Positions 45,169 to 55,493 of a stretch of DNA of 64,000 nucleotides are shown here, in pieces. Within the stretch, counting starts at the first letter, position 1, and each line of letters begins with the position of its first letter. The notes under the pieces were generated by a model. It was not told where the DNA came from. It worked only from the letters and a program-made list of their open reading frames with translations, and searched no databases. The stretch is from Hericium rajendrae (Eukaryota; Basidiomycota; Agaricomycetes; Russulales; Hericiaceae), in the NCBI GenBank assembly GCA_033439255.1, contig CM065888.1:186001-250000 (forward strand), in the 5' to 3' direction. Made by a program: the position numbers and the translations under genes.

Positions 45169-46485
45169 ATGCCAACGTTCTCCATTGCCGAAGCACACCT
45201 TGTCGCCCTTTTCCTTGAGTCCATCTTCTACGGTGCGTCCCACTCTTCTCGTTCTTTGCCATGCACTCATGCACATAGCTTACAGGCATCTTTCTCATCA
45301 CCTTCGCGCAGTGCCTTCTCGTCCTCAGGCGTTCCCGACGCACTTTCCGGCAACGACGCTGCTCCTTCATCATTGCACTGCTGTTCTTCATATTTGGCAC
45401 GCTCAACATCGCATTCCTTTTACGACAGGTCGTCGATGCATTCATCTACTATACTGGCCCCGGCGGCGCGAACGTGCGGTTCGAGGACATCTCGGATTGG
45501 GGCAATGCCATGCGCACCGTATTCTACTGCATCGAGACGTCCCTCGCGGATGGCTTGCTTGTGCGCCTATCCCCTCCGTGCGCTGGCCGTCATCACTGAT
45601 AATATCTTGTAGATATACCGCTGTTGGATCGTATATGGCCGCAGATGGACCATCGTCGCTGGCTTATCCCCTCTCTGGATCGCGGGCACGGGTGCGTCGC
45701 CTTACTTTCCACCAGGCCTGGCCTGCCTGACCAGCATCCCCTCAGTCTGTGAGGTGCTTGCCTCCTACATCGAGTTCACGCTTAACAAACGTGCCTCGCT
45801 AAGCGCGAAAGAATTACAACCGTTCATCACCACTGCTCTCACGACGACCCTCGCGCTCAATTTCATCGCCACCTGTCCGTCTCCCGCTGTATATAGCTTT
45901 CCGGCTTATTCGCTCATGTCCCGTAGCTATGATCGCATGGCGCATCCGTTCCATCCGCTCGTTCGGTGAATCGGCGGACGCGATAAACCATGCAGTCCGC
46001 GTGATTGTCGAGTCGGGCGCGATGTACTCCATCTCGGTCCTGGTATTCTTCATTGTCTACCTCGCGGGGAGCAATGGGCTGTACGCTGCCTCTGACTGCG
46101 TGCGTCCTCCCCCTTCCCTACTTTGAATGTAGTAGCTTATTGGCGCACATACAGGCCTTCCAGATCATCGTGCGTCGCTCCGCGCCCTGTCCACATACTG
46201 ATCTTACGTGTAGCCGTGACACAGGGCATCGCGTTCAACCTGATCATCATCCGCGTCGAGCGCGGCCAGACCGCCGAGTCCACCTGCACGATGTTCAGCA
46301 GCCAGGGCGACCTCGGGCGCGGCACGTTGCCCTTCCACTTCCGCAGCCGCGCGAGCGCGGCGCCGGCCAAGTCGCATGACGGGCCCGCCGATGACCCGCT
46401 CTCCGACGGCAAGTTCGAGTTCGTGCAGGGCAAGGGCTATCCAGAGGCCGCGATCGAGCTGGGCGAGGTCCAGGAACCGGAGTAG
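45169..46485 (+). CDS. Seven-TM family protein, copy I
   Basis: Starts MPTFSIAEAHLVALFLESIF; the ATG at 45169 is preferred over the in-frame GTG just before it. It continues IFLITFAQCLLVLRRSRRTF, FIIALLFFIFGTLNIAFLLR, YYTGPGGANVRFEDISDW, GNAMRTVFYCIETSLADGLL, IYRCWIVYGRRWTIVAGLSP, SYIEFTLNKRASLSAKELQP, HAVRVIVESGAMYSISVLVF, GSNGLYAASDC, the 15-nt microexon 46155-46169 (AFQII) and GIAFNLIIIRVERGQTAEST. The tail ends IELGEVQEPE. It is most similar to copy H and lies 830 bp downstream of it in the same direction. Frame intact, function unknown. Confidence 0.87.
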
Positions 46486-46646
46486 GTATGTATGATGCAA
46501 GCGTAGGTTTCTGGGCGGACACTTTCAATCGTGGTGAATGTAACATTCATGGCTGTCAGGGTAGCATTTTCCCATTTCAACGTCGTACCAGTCTCTGCCG
46601 TCCAACCCCGATATTACGAACAACTGGGGAATGAGTTGACTAGACC

Positions 46647-49230
46647 TCAGTACGCGGCCCCACCGCTGGCGAGTGCGCGGGGATCGCTGGCAGCTTCGAA
46701 GATCCCGTCCTTCGAGCGCGTGATGACTGCATAGCGCATTTAGCAAGAGCGCAGTACGAAAAAAAAGTAGAACGTACCATGACCCGTGCTGCCGAAGACG
46801 TAGTTGTATGTTTTATTGTCTATTGCAGAGGAGCGCGATAAGCACACTTCAAGATAACACGCGGAGCACGATGCCTACATCCGAGAGAGGTCAGATAGTT
46901 GACTGTCCTGTTATCGATCCCTGCGACCCCAATGTCCGGGCGCGCTTCCTGTACGCAGTCAGCCTGCCATTCCGCCCTGTCCGCATTAACCGGACACACC
47001 TCAAAATACGTCGTGGACGTCAGCTGGTCGTGCCAGCGCCCGTGGTGCACCGCCTGTGACGCGGTGAGACCCATATCGAGGTGGTAGTGCAGGTGCTGCA
47101 ACGTCGTCGTGATGATGTACGAGCCGCCCGCGGAGCCTGTCGCCATTACCAGCGCACCGCTCGCATCCTCGACGATGGAGGAGGAGATCGAGGACTGCGG
47201 ACGCTTACCGGGGCGGATGAAGTTCGTGGGCGAGGGCGCGAAGCCGAATGAGTTGGAACGACCAGGACCTGGTTCAGTTGGTAAGTGGTGCAGAAGTAGA
47301 GGGATGCGTTATGCTTACTGGAGAAATCGTCCATTTCGTCTATTTGGCAGTTAGCGGACATACGGCAGCATGAGATGGAGGGTTAGATACTGTTGAGAAT
47401 GATGCCGTCCTCAGTCATGACACGGCTTCCCCAAATTAAGTTCACAGCTGCGTATTCGAGGGTTGTCAGGTGTTCAGCTGCAATCACAAGGGAGAGACTT
47501 ACTCGTCGTCAGAGAAACTGCCATGCCGCTCTTGTCCATTGTAGCGACGTGACTGGTTCCGTGGTCGACCAGAACGGCATAATTGCTCGGGTTATACTGA
47601 GCAGGGTTATCATAATGTGCATAATGTCAGGGTACGTTGAAGATTCACATATGTTGCCTGCTCCGTGCTGTTGTCCGTGATCATCGACCGGACTTCCTCA
47701 ACAGTCGAATCTTCAAGGGAGAGTCTGTTCCGGAGCGATAAGTACCTCACAGGAACAATATGGCTCAAGGACACTGACTTTTCGAGCTCGGTGACGTTTG
47801 CCGTGAACGCAGGGTCGCCGTAGTTGGTCCTAAGTAGCGTGGATCAGCCCCGTGCGAAACGAGAAAACAATGCATTCAAGCACCTCTGTCCGTAGCCAAA
47901 CTTCGTCGCCTGGATCAAGCGATGCGTCGTAAGATTAATCGCAGGATCGTTGTCGCTCGCATTCCCAGGGAAGCCCTCGAAGATCTTCAAGATAGAAAGA
48001 ACCACCGAACCTGACGAGGGCACGATAGTCGAGAAAATGCGATGACCGCGATAAGCTAATTCACGAACAGGTATGATGAGCCAGGAATACATCTGAAAAG
48101 ACATCAGGACCTACTGATATTAGCGGGCGTGCGGACGATGGCTGAGTAATTGGCAAGGTCGTCCATAGTTAGGATTCCGCCTTGCGAAATAGCTGCTTTC
48201 GCGCTGTTGTGGGCAATCGCACCATGATAGAATACATTGGCGCCGAAGATTGCAATTCTGGAAGTCAAAGGTCAGACCATGACCGCCTCGCGTTATCTGA
48301 GCAGAACTATACTTTTCTAGGGTATTAGCATAGCGCTGTCGATACGATGGGACCTCAGCGATGCTAGATATTGGAAGTGATCAAAGCATCTACCTTGCGG
48401 TATGCAGTCTCTCCCTGGCGCAAAAGCCGCCCGTGGGGCGCGTAAACCTCCGCCCACAGCGGATCCTTGAGCAGGAATGGATAATTGTCTAACGAAGGAG
48501 GTCAACCCCGAAAACATGACAGAATGTCCGCACACGAGACCAACCTGCATTCAGGTACTTTGCTAGATCGGGCGTCACTTTGAATCCACCGCGCGCCAGT
48601 TGAATGGCAGGCTGAAAAAGGATAGCCCATGGCAGCTTTCCATGGCGCGAGTGGAGGGTCTCCCATCCGCGAATCTCGCCAGGGACGCCGACGGACAGGC
48701 CGCCGATGGTCGACGCAGTTGGATCGGTCGAGTTCACGTACATAGTCTCGTTTCCCGCCGCCGGCATCGTCTCGCGGAAGTCAATCTTGAGACGGGGATA
48801 TCAGCAGGTTCTGACGCGACGAAGGACAAGTGGACGTGCCATCTCGTAATTGTGGCCATAGCGAGTGTTGAAGCGGACGCTGGGATGGCATGTGAGTTCT
48901 GACTTTATGAAGAGTGGGAGACCAGACGTACATCCCGAAGCCTCCACCGCCAATTCCAGAATGGTACGCAGCGACAACGCCAACGCAAAGCGTGCTGGAG
49001 ATGATCTTGAAAACTCATCAGATCACTGCGACATGCAAGTAACAGATCATAAAGTCACATACCGCGTCGACCGCGTTCCCACCCAGCTTCATGATGTCCA
49101 CTCCAATCTCGGAACATTCATCCACCTCTGTCGCGATCGCGCCATGGGTATTATTTTTTCCAGAAATTTTGTCTGTCGCTGAAGCAGAAAGAGCGAGTGA
49201 AAGGAGTGGAAGCACCACGGAGAGCAACAT
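46647..49230 (-). CDS. Gamma-glutamyltransferase (glutathione hydrolase)
   Basis: N-terminal nucleophile hydrolase that removes the gamma-glutamyl group of glutathione. It starts with a signal peptide (MLLSVVLPLLSLALSASA), followed by NNTHGAIATEVDECSEIGVD and MKLGGNAVDA, the family's N-terminal block. Later blocks are SGIGGGGFG, IDFRETMPAA, GGLSVGVPGEIRGWETLH, LTMDDLANYSAIV, FSTIVPSSGSVVLSILKI and FGYGQR. DHGTSHVATMDKSG contains the Thr that is both the autocleavage site and the nucleophile (codon 47557-47555). It also has RVMTEDGIILNS, GSAGGSYIITTTLQ and a final DGIFEAASDPR. Around a dozen introns. Product ends SGGAAY at the stop 46649-46647. Likely secreted or vacuolar. Looks intact. Confidence 0.92.
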
Positions 49231-49270
49231 GACTGAAAACGTCTCCGGGGGAAAATGAGCGACTTACGAG

Positions 49271-49280
49271 CAAATATATA
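49271..49280 (-). promoter_or_regulatory. TATA box of the gamma-glutamyltransferase gene
   Basis: TATATATTTG on the minus strand, about 41 nt before the ATG at 49230. Confidence 0.45.
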
Positions 49281-49999
49281 GCATCATGCGTGAATCTAAG
49301 CGAGAGGCAAATTGACGGCCGGCCTTATCACGCGCCCATGTCAAAGATGGTTTCGCGTGGACATTGTAATATCTGGGGCACAAATGGAGATAACGCCGGT
49401 CAGTAGACGATAACCTTTTTCGAGTAAGCAAGTCATAATGACTTCACGAGGTGGCTGTGAAACGTCAAGGTACGCACGCGCCCATATCGTGATAGAGACT
49501 GCCCGGTTTGATGGAATTGAGGGAATAAAATCGAAAATTTCAAAGGAACTTCGGGACAGCTGAAGTCTGTTATCACCTCAATCCTAGTATCGCAGTCATG
49601 TGGTGCCGTGTGGTCCTCTTACGACGCTCCGGGCCCGACGTCAGATCACTAGATTCGGACATGCAGGGTGTGTCGGCCAAACCGCTGCTTGCAGATTAAG
49701 TTATTGGGAATGTATGTTTCCAGTTCTGGGTCCCGAGTCCTTCGGATAGCACGGCCTATAGTTCTTCCAGTGACTCAGAAAGAACAAGAATCTATAATGC
49801 CGAGAAGTCAACGACAGGGAACCTCTGAGACGATCGCGCGATGGAAATGCTGAAATCGAAACGCCACCCAGGGCCAATGATACAGAAGTGCAGATTGGGA
49901 TTATGCAACAAGTCTGAAAATGCAGGAGGATTGCAGATCATAGTCGTACACAAATTGTACGCCCAAGGAAAAGTGCTTACATGGACCTTCGTCCCTCAC
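49281..49999. other. Intergenic region, no supported gene
   Basis: Only short frames are present, none with recognisable content. Confidence 0.45.
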
Positions 50000-51162
50000 C
50001 TAAAGCTTCGCACCCAGCCGCTTCTTAAACTCCTCAGGATCAAGCACCGCGTCGGGGTACGGCACCATCTGCGCGCGCACGTGCTGATTCGCACCATCAG
50101 TCACGTAGATCCCGCCCGACACGTAGCTCGCCACGTCGCTGAACAGGAATACGGTGAAGCTGCCGCAGTCCTCCATGGTGCCCAGACGGCCCGACGGATG
50201 GGGCTCGGGCGGGACGATCGGCTTGCCGTCGTCGCCGTTGGGCATGAGCCGCTCCATGCCCTCCGTGCCCGAGATCGGGCCGGGGGTAAGGACGTTCGAG
50301 CGCACACCGTGCGGGCCCTCTTCGAGCGCCAGCACGCGGTTCATAGCCTCGATGGCGGCCTTCGCTGCGGATACGTGGACCTGGTAGGCCGTACCTGCGC
50401 GGGCGGATGAGCACCGTGGCATGGAAAGGACGCGCATAGGGCAAACCGAAGTAGTGCAGCGTCGTGCTGACGTGGATATACGAGCCCTTCGACGCGCGCA
50501 CGTAGGGAAGGGTCGCCTTGACGGTATTGTAGCTTCCGAGCTAAGATGCCCTATAAGCGTGGATACAGCTGAACAGAGACGAATGACGTACGACGTCGAT
50601 TTCCATGACCGTCTTGAAACCATTTTCGGAGAGGCCGGAAATGGGGGCGAGGAAGTTGCCAGCAGCACCTGCGAGAACGATGAAATCCGGAACCGCAGTG
50701 CGCGCAGGCGAGATGCATACCGTTGATGACGAAGTCAATCCGGCCGAATCTCTCAATGGTCTTACGCACGGCCTCCTTCAGCGTCTCAGGCTTCCTGACA
50801 TCCACCTGGATAGGAAGACAAGCCTGCCCTGTGAGGTCAGACAGCTCCTTCGCGGCCTTCACGAGGCGCTCGAAGCTGGTGCGCTCTTCAGCGTAAGTCT
50901 CAGCACATGAACGCGTCACGACTTACTTCCTTCCGAGAATCACTGCGCTGGCGCCATGGCGCATCTGCACGAGCAAAACACCGCATCGCATCAATGATAC
51001 TAAACACGTTCCCAAACACGGGCTACGTACCACCGACTCCGTCATGCCCTTGCATATCCCCGAACCACCGCCCGTGCAGAACAGCACCTTGCCCTTGAAG
51101 ATGTCTGGCTTGAAGACAGCCGTCGACTTCACGACTGGTTGAACGTACGGAGTGGGTGCCAT
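50000..51162 (-). CDS. SPS19: Peroxisomal 2,4-dienoyl-CoA reductase (SDR family)
   Basis: NADPH-dependent reductase needed for beta-oxidation of unsaturated fatty acids. It starts MAPTPYVQPVVKSTAVF and then reads GKVLFCTGGGSGICKGM (the TGGGxGI cofactor loop), HGASAVILGRK, CLPIQVDVRKPETLKEAV, GRIDFVING, LAGAAGNFLAPISGLSENGF, KTVMEID, YIHVSTTLHYFGLPY, VHVSAAKAAIEAM, VRSNVLTPGPISGTEGMERL and SYVSGGIYVTDGANQH. The VxxSAAKAA and PGPISGTEG blocks are diagnostic of DECR2/SPS19. The C-terminus is GAKL, a peroxisomal targeting signal. About four short introns. Intact. Confidence 0.93.
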
Positions 51163-51841
51163 GCTGATGGAGAAGCGAATCAGACGATGCGGGGTCAAGT
51201 TTGATCGCCGCCAACGTCTTAAATAACTGTCAAGCGCCGGGATCGGGTTGAACGAGTGCCGTTGGACCGCAGTGATCCCAGCAGGACCGCATTCACATTC
51301 ACCTGCGCCCCGCCGCTGAGGCAGCGACCGAAGGGGTGCGCTGGGCTTGGTCAGTGCCCGCAACGTGCCCGACGCGTACCCGAGCAGACCCGAGCGCCTC
51401 CAGCTTACGTCAGCTCTTTGTTGGAGTTTGTTGGTCCGTCTTCACCGCCTTGCGCGCTCCTGTCATTTCCACTCCAGCGCTTCAGCTTCAAGTTGTCTTC
51501 AAGTACTCAGTGCATCCAACGGCAGTCGTTGTCTCGGTACGAAAGCGTTCAAGTAATTACGTGTATACGTTGCGGGGAACGTAGCCTTCTCGATTCGGAC
51601 AAGAAAAAGTCAGTACTCATCTACTGGGATGAGCTTGATGATTTTTATCTGACTTCTTCGATCCTTTTTGAACCTCAAGGCCTCAAGCCTAAGCTTCAAG
51701 CACTACGGCTGTGCTACCCTTGCTTAAACCCTTACTGTCGAAGGTACATCCGTTCTCTTCCATCCAGCTTTTGCGAATTGCGCCGAGCCCGGGGATTGCT
51801 TACGTCTCCTTCAATTCCTCAGCCCGAGACGACATAATTTC
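51163..51841. other. Divergent intergenic region
   Basis: Lies between the dienoyl-CoA reductase (-) and the F-box gene (+). A 193-codon open stretch (51256-51837, +) has no recognisable features and is not called. Both promoters must lie here. Confidence 0.4.
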
Positions 51842-53548
51842 ATGGCAATGTATCCGACACTCAGCGCTCCCGAGCCGCCGAGTACGATGGAATTAGAGAC
51901 ACCCATTCCTTTCGTCTTTCGGCTTCCTGCAGAGCTCATCGCATCCATATTCTCTATCTTGATACAACGGGAACTCGAGCACGACAATTCAACAATATGG
52001 TCCTCGGGGTTCTACTCCCCAGCTAGGCCTCAGTGGACCGCCGTGTTGCAAGTATGCAAAGTATGGCGCTCCATAGCACTGAGCGACGCTCGGCTTTGGG
52101 GCTATATCTATTTTGGCCATCCGAAGTTAGTTGCATCTTGTGTTCGCCGATCCGGGGCTGCTCCATTGCACTTCACCTTGCGCCGTCCAGAACAACCTGT
52201 GTCTAGGTGGAAGATACCATGGAAGCACTTCTATCATGAACTCCATCGTATCTGTCACCTGGAGATTTCAACGGACTGCAGGGCTTATACAAGGTCCATA
52301 CACGCGTTACTCAAGAATCATGAGTTGCCGAGTCTTGAAACTCTAATCCTGCAATGTGGTCCAATGTTTCATGATATTGAAGGACACGGAGATAGATGGA
52401 CACTGCTCGCCCCTCTGAAACTTGACCATGATTCCATGCCTCGTCTGCGCACCCTCCGGCTTCGATTCGAACAAATCCAAGTCACTCTTTCATCCAACAT
52501 CTTTTCCGGCCTGACAGCCCTCGAGGTTCGGGATGCGTTGTGTTGGAAGACCTGGGAGATGCCGACATTTATCTCTTGTATGCGAGAGTGGACGCAGCTC
52601 GAAACGTTGAATCTCTGGTGGTCACTCCCCGAAGCTAACACAACCCCATACCCTGTAACAAGACCCAAGAATACCGTCACACTTCCCAATCTCCGTCGTC
52701 TTGATCTCGGGGACATGACGCTCTATGCAGATCATTTCCTCCGACATCTCGAACTCCATCCCGGAACTTCCGTCCATTTCGATGGAGAATGGCATAATGG
52801 CCTCCATCCTGCCGATTATTCAGACGTCTTTCGCAGCCTGGTCTCGTCTATCTCGGCCGAAGTGCTGAAGCCCATACGCGGCTTAACTATTCGTAACGGA
52901 TACGGTGAAATAGAAGTCTACGGCTTCCTCGAATCCGAATTGGACCTCTTGGAAAAGGCTGACCCTGAGTCTGGCATACGCGGGTCACTGTATCTTTTCC
53001 TTCAGGTCGACTTTAACCTGGACGAGGAGGACATGGAAGTGGACCTAGACCTCGATCCCAACGAACCACGGATTCAAGCATGCCAGATCCTCAGTGCCAT
53101 CTCTGGCGTACTGTCGGTCCACGAGCTGGAGGTCCTGCGTGTTCAGCTCCACAATCAGCCAGAGTTCCTTGAGTGGGAGCCAATTTTACGGCCGATAGAC
53201 AACGTCAAGAAGGTCATCATTGACAGCCACCGCATTGGTACATCTCGCTTTCTAGATGCCCTTGCCGGGTCTACGTACGAGTCTACGGACGGGTGGGAAC
53301 CGGTATTGCCCAGACTCGAAGAGCTCGTCATCATATTTATTATCCAGTATGCCGACTACGACATTCCTTTCGACAACGTACTACAGTTTCTCAAGTCGCG
53401 CCTTGCTCGTGGCGTCCCGATCAAGTCACTTGTCCTTGAAGACCGACGGAGGAGACCAGCGACAAAAGATAAAGTAATAGAGGAGTTGGCGCGGTTATCG
53501 GCGCTCGGAGTAGACGTGGTCTGGAAGCTGGAAGTCGACGACGATTGA
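51842..53548 (+). CDS. F-box / LRR-type protein
   Basis: Single uninterrupted frame of 568 codons. After a short N-terminus it reads FRLPAELIASIFSILIQREL, then VCKVWRSIALSDARLWGYIY, which is the F-box-like domain with the LPxELL and CxxWRxIALxxPxLW features. Then follow RRSGAAPLHFTLRRPEQ and leucine-rich stretches, such as LETLILQCGPMF, LRTLRLRFEQI, LETLNLWWSLP and LRRLDLGDMTL, up to LEELVIIFIIQYADYD. The C-terminus is ALGVDVVWKLEVDDD. Such proteins pair with Skp1 to bring substrates to an SCF ubiquitin ligase; they are numerous and variable in Agaricomycetes. An alternative start is the Met two codons later. Appears intact, unlike the related loci at 9.6-11.3 and 60.9-61.8 kb. Confidence 0.9.
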   Translation: MAMYPTLSAPEPPSTMELETPIPFVFRLPAELIASIFSILIQRELEHDNSTIWSSGFYSPARPQWTAVLQVCKVWRSIALSDARLWGYIYFGHPKLVASCVRRSGAAPLHFTLRRPEQPVSRWKIPWKHFYHELHRICHLEISTDCRAYTRSIHALLKNHELPSLETLILQCGPMFHDIEGHGDRWTLLAPLKLDHDSMPRLRTLRLRFEQIQVTLSSNIFSGLTALEVRDALCWKTWEMPTFISCMREWTQLETLNLWWSLPEANTTPYPVTRPKNTVTLPNLRRLDLGDMTLYADHFLRHLELHPGTSVHFDGEWHNGLHPADYSDVFRSLVSSISAEVLKPIRGLTIRNGYGEIEVYGFLESELDLLEKADPESGIRGSLYLFLQVDFNLDEEDMEVDLDLDPNEPRIQACQILSAISGVLSVHELEVLRVQLHNQPEFLEWEPILRPIDNVKKVIIDSHRIGTSRFLDALAGSTYESTDGWEPVLPRLEELVIIFIIQYADYDIPFDNVLQFLKSRLARGVPIKSLVLEDRRRRPATKDKVIEELARLSALGVDVVWKLEVDDD

Positions 53549-54266
53549 TGCGACGTGAGGAAGGAAGGAAGAAAGGAAGGAGGGAATATCGTCTCACCGG
53601 AATTGTGAGTAATGCTTTTTTTTGGTACGATCATTCGTTATACTGACCAGTTCTCGTAAGTGGGCTAGCAACTGGTCTTGCATGCAGTCCAATGTAACCA
53701 TCCATCCGATCGGCGACGTTGCTACGAATTTTTTTCAAAGTCACACTCCGCGCGCCATAGAGAGTTCAATTCTATTGCAGTGAAGTTTCTAATCTGTGAA
53801 CCATGTTCTTCCGAATGAGCCGGACCTTGGAAGCCGTCGTCAGAAGGGCGTCTCTCCTTCTAAGCAGCGTGGGGACATGTGAAGCGGAGTCATTTAGCTC
53901 AGTTGTCCCCATTGGCATAAATACTCCCTGGGAGTCTGGATTCTGTCGCAGACCCGATAGTACGCACATTATTGACGATATGAATAGGATCGACGATGAT
54001 TGTGATGTCAACTGCCTGCGCCCGTTGCTTTTTCCATCTTTCCCGCTCCCGCATGTCCAGTTCAGTGAGTTCACTAAGGACACGCTAACATACCCCAGAC
54101 ACATGTTATTGTAGGTGCCGGAAGATCCATCGCGATAAGAGAGAAAATATGGCCGACCGTCTTCTATGTCTATCGACTGCGGTCTTAGTCGCTTATCGAT
54201 GCGTTCTTATACATAACAGCAGCACCCCAGCCTCTATGAGAATCCATCTGCCCCCCGCCCCTCTCA
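53549..54266. other. Intergenic region, no supported gene
   Basis: Frames of about 100 codons on each strand overlap at 53772-54114, but neither has recognisable features. The 3' flank of the F-box gene has a purine-rich GGAAGGAAGG stretch at 53557-53585. Confidence 0.4.
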
Positions 54267-55285
54267 ATGTCTAACCTTGTGTGGCTTATCACTGGCGCGA
54301 ACTCTGGCCTTGGCCGAATACGTCCTTTCGCAAGGGCATCATGTCTGTTTCGACTAATTGATACATGCGCTGTAGCTGACCATCATGTTTGGCTCGTAAT
54401 AGGTTATCGCAACAGCGAGGAACCTTTCCAAACTCCCAGAATCTCTTCAAAGGGCGAAGCACCTGGAGCTCGACACTAGCGCCTCACAGTCTGAGATTCA
54501 AGCAGTTGGGGTAAAGGCCCTCGACCTCTATGGACATGTAGATGTCCTCGTAAACATGGCCGGATACGGTCTCGAGAGTCAGTTGAAGAGATCGAGTACG
54601 TCGCAAGTTCATTTGAGCAGCCCTGGCGGCTCACATTGTCATGCAGCGGTAAAGATCTCGAGCGACAATATGCCACGAACGTGTTCGGACCTGTCTACTT
54701 GGCACAGGCGCTACTGCCGTCTTTTCGCGCACGGAAGTCGGGCACCATTCTGAACATCTCGTCGGTCGGCTCTGTCGACCCGGGGCCTGGGCTTGCAGGC
54801 TACACTTCTTCAAAAGCAGCATTGGATGTGATCTCGGAAACGCTTGCCCAAGAGGTCGCCCCTTGGAACATCCGCGTCTTGATAGTCCAGCCCGGCTTCT
54901 TCCCGACCAACTGGTTCGCCGCCGCCACTGCCATCGCAGAGCATAACAAGAACAGCAGACCGAACACGGCGCGCACTGGAGCCTATGCCGGAGTATATGG
55001 GATATCCGCCCAAATTCCCCTCCTCAATCTCCGGGACCGCAGAATAGGAGACTGTCGTAAGGCAGCGCAGAGGATGTTCGAGGTAGTCACCAGGACCGGC
55101 GTTGCAGAGGGTTTGGGGGACGAATGGGATCGTATCCTTCTCGGCGCGGAATGCGGAGAGAGGTCGAGAAATTCGTCCGTCATCTTGAGAGAAACCTCGA
55201 AGCGACAGAGCCCATTTGGAGATCGACGGATATCGAGGAAGCAGAGATGGCGGCAATGCGCGCAGCCGCAGGATTGGTAGATTAA
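54267..55285 (+). pseudogene. Short-chain dehydrogenase/reductase, frameshifted
   Basis: Classical SDR. The start MSNLVWLITGANSGLG contains the TGxxxGxG cofactor motif. The expected next block, LAEYVLSQGHH, is in another frame right after it, so several bases of the nucleotide-binding loop are missing. After an intron the text is good: VIATARNLSKLPESLQRAKH, YGHVDVLVNMAGYGLES, QYATNVFGPVYLAQALLPSF, GTILNISSVGSVDPGPGLAG, then YTSSKAALDVISETLAQEV with the catalytic Tyr-Lys, and RVLIVQPGFFPTNWF. A second frame change near 55160 precedes EVEKFVRHLERNLEATEPIW, which ends GLVD at the stop 55283-55285. Two frameshifts make the locus a probable pseudogene. An assembly error is possible. Substrate unknown. 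Confidence 0.75.
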
Positions 55286-55493
55286 ATCTGTGTAGATGGT
55301 GTGGGGTAAAAGGAGCTACTGTCAGTAAAGTTGAGGGTATGAAATATATTCTGGGAATCAGCCACCGTCGTATCTCACTGTGCGGGCACCAAAGTACAGC
55401 CACCACTCAGCAACACACGAACGCCATAATAGCACTGCACAATGCTGGTGCAAAATAAGATCCGTCTACCTAAAATATACCCCCAAAATCAGA

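Noticed and set aside
14280-46485. The seven-TM copies as known fungal pheromone receptors (STE3-type)
   Set aside because: None of the STE3 blocks is seen, and the conserved GPGGA and GIAFNLIII motifs are not part of that family as I know it. No pheromone precursor with a CaaX end was found nearby.
51256-51837. 193-codon frame upstream of the F-box gene
   Set aside because: Biased composition and no motifs. It lies in the region that must hold two divergent promoters.
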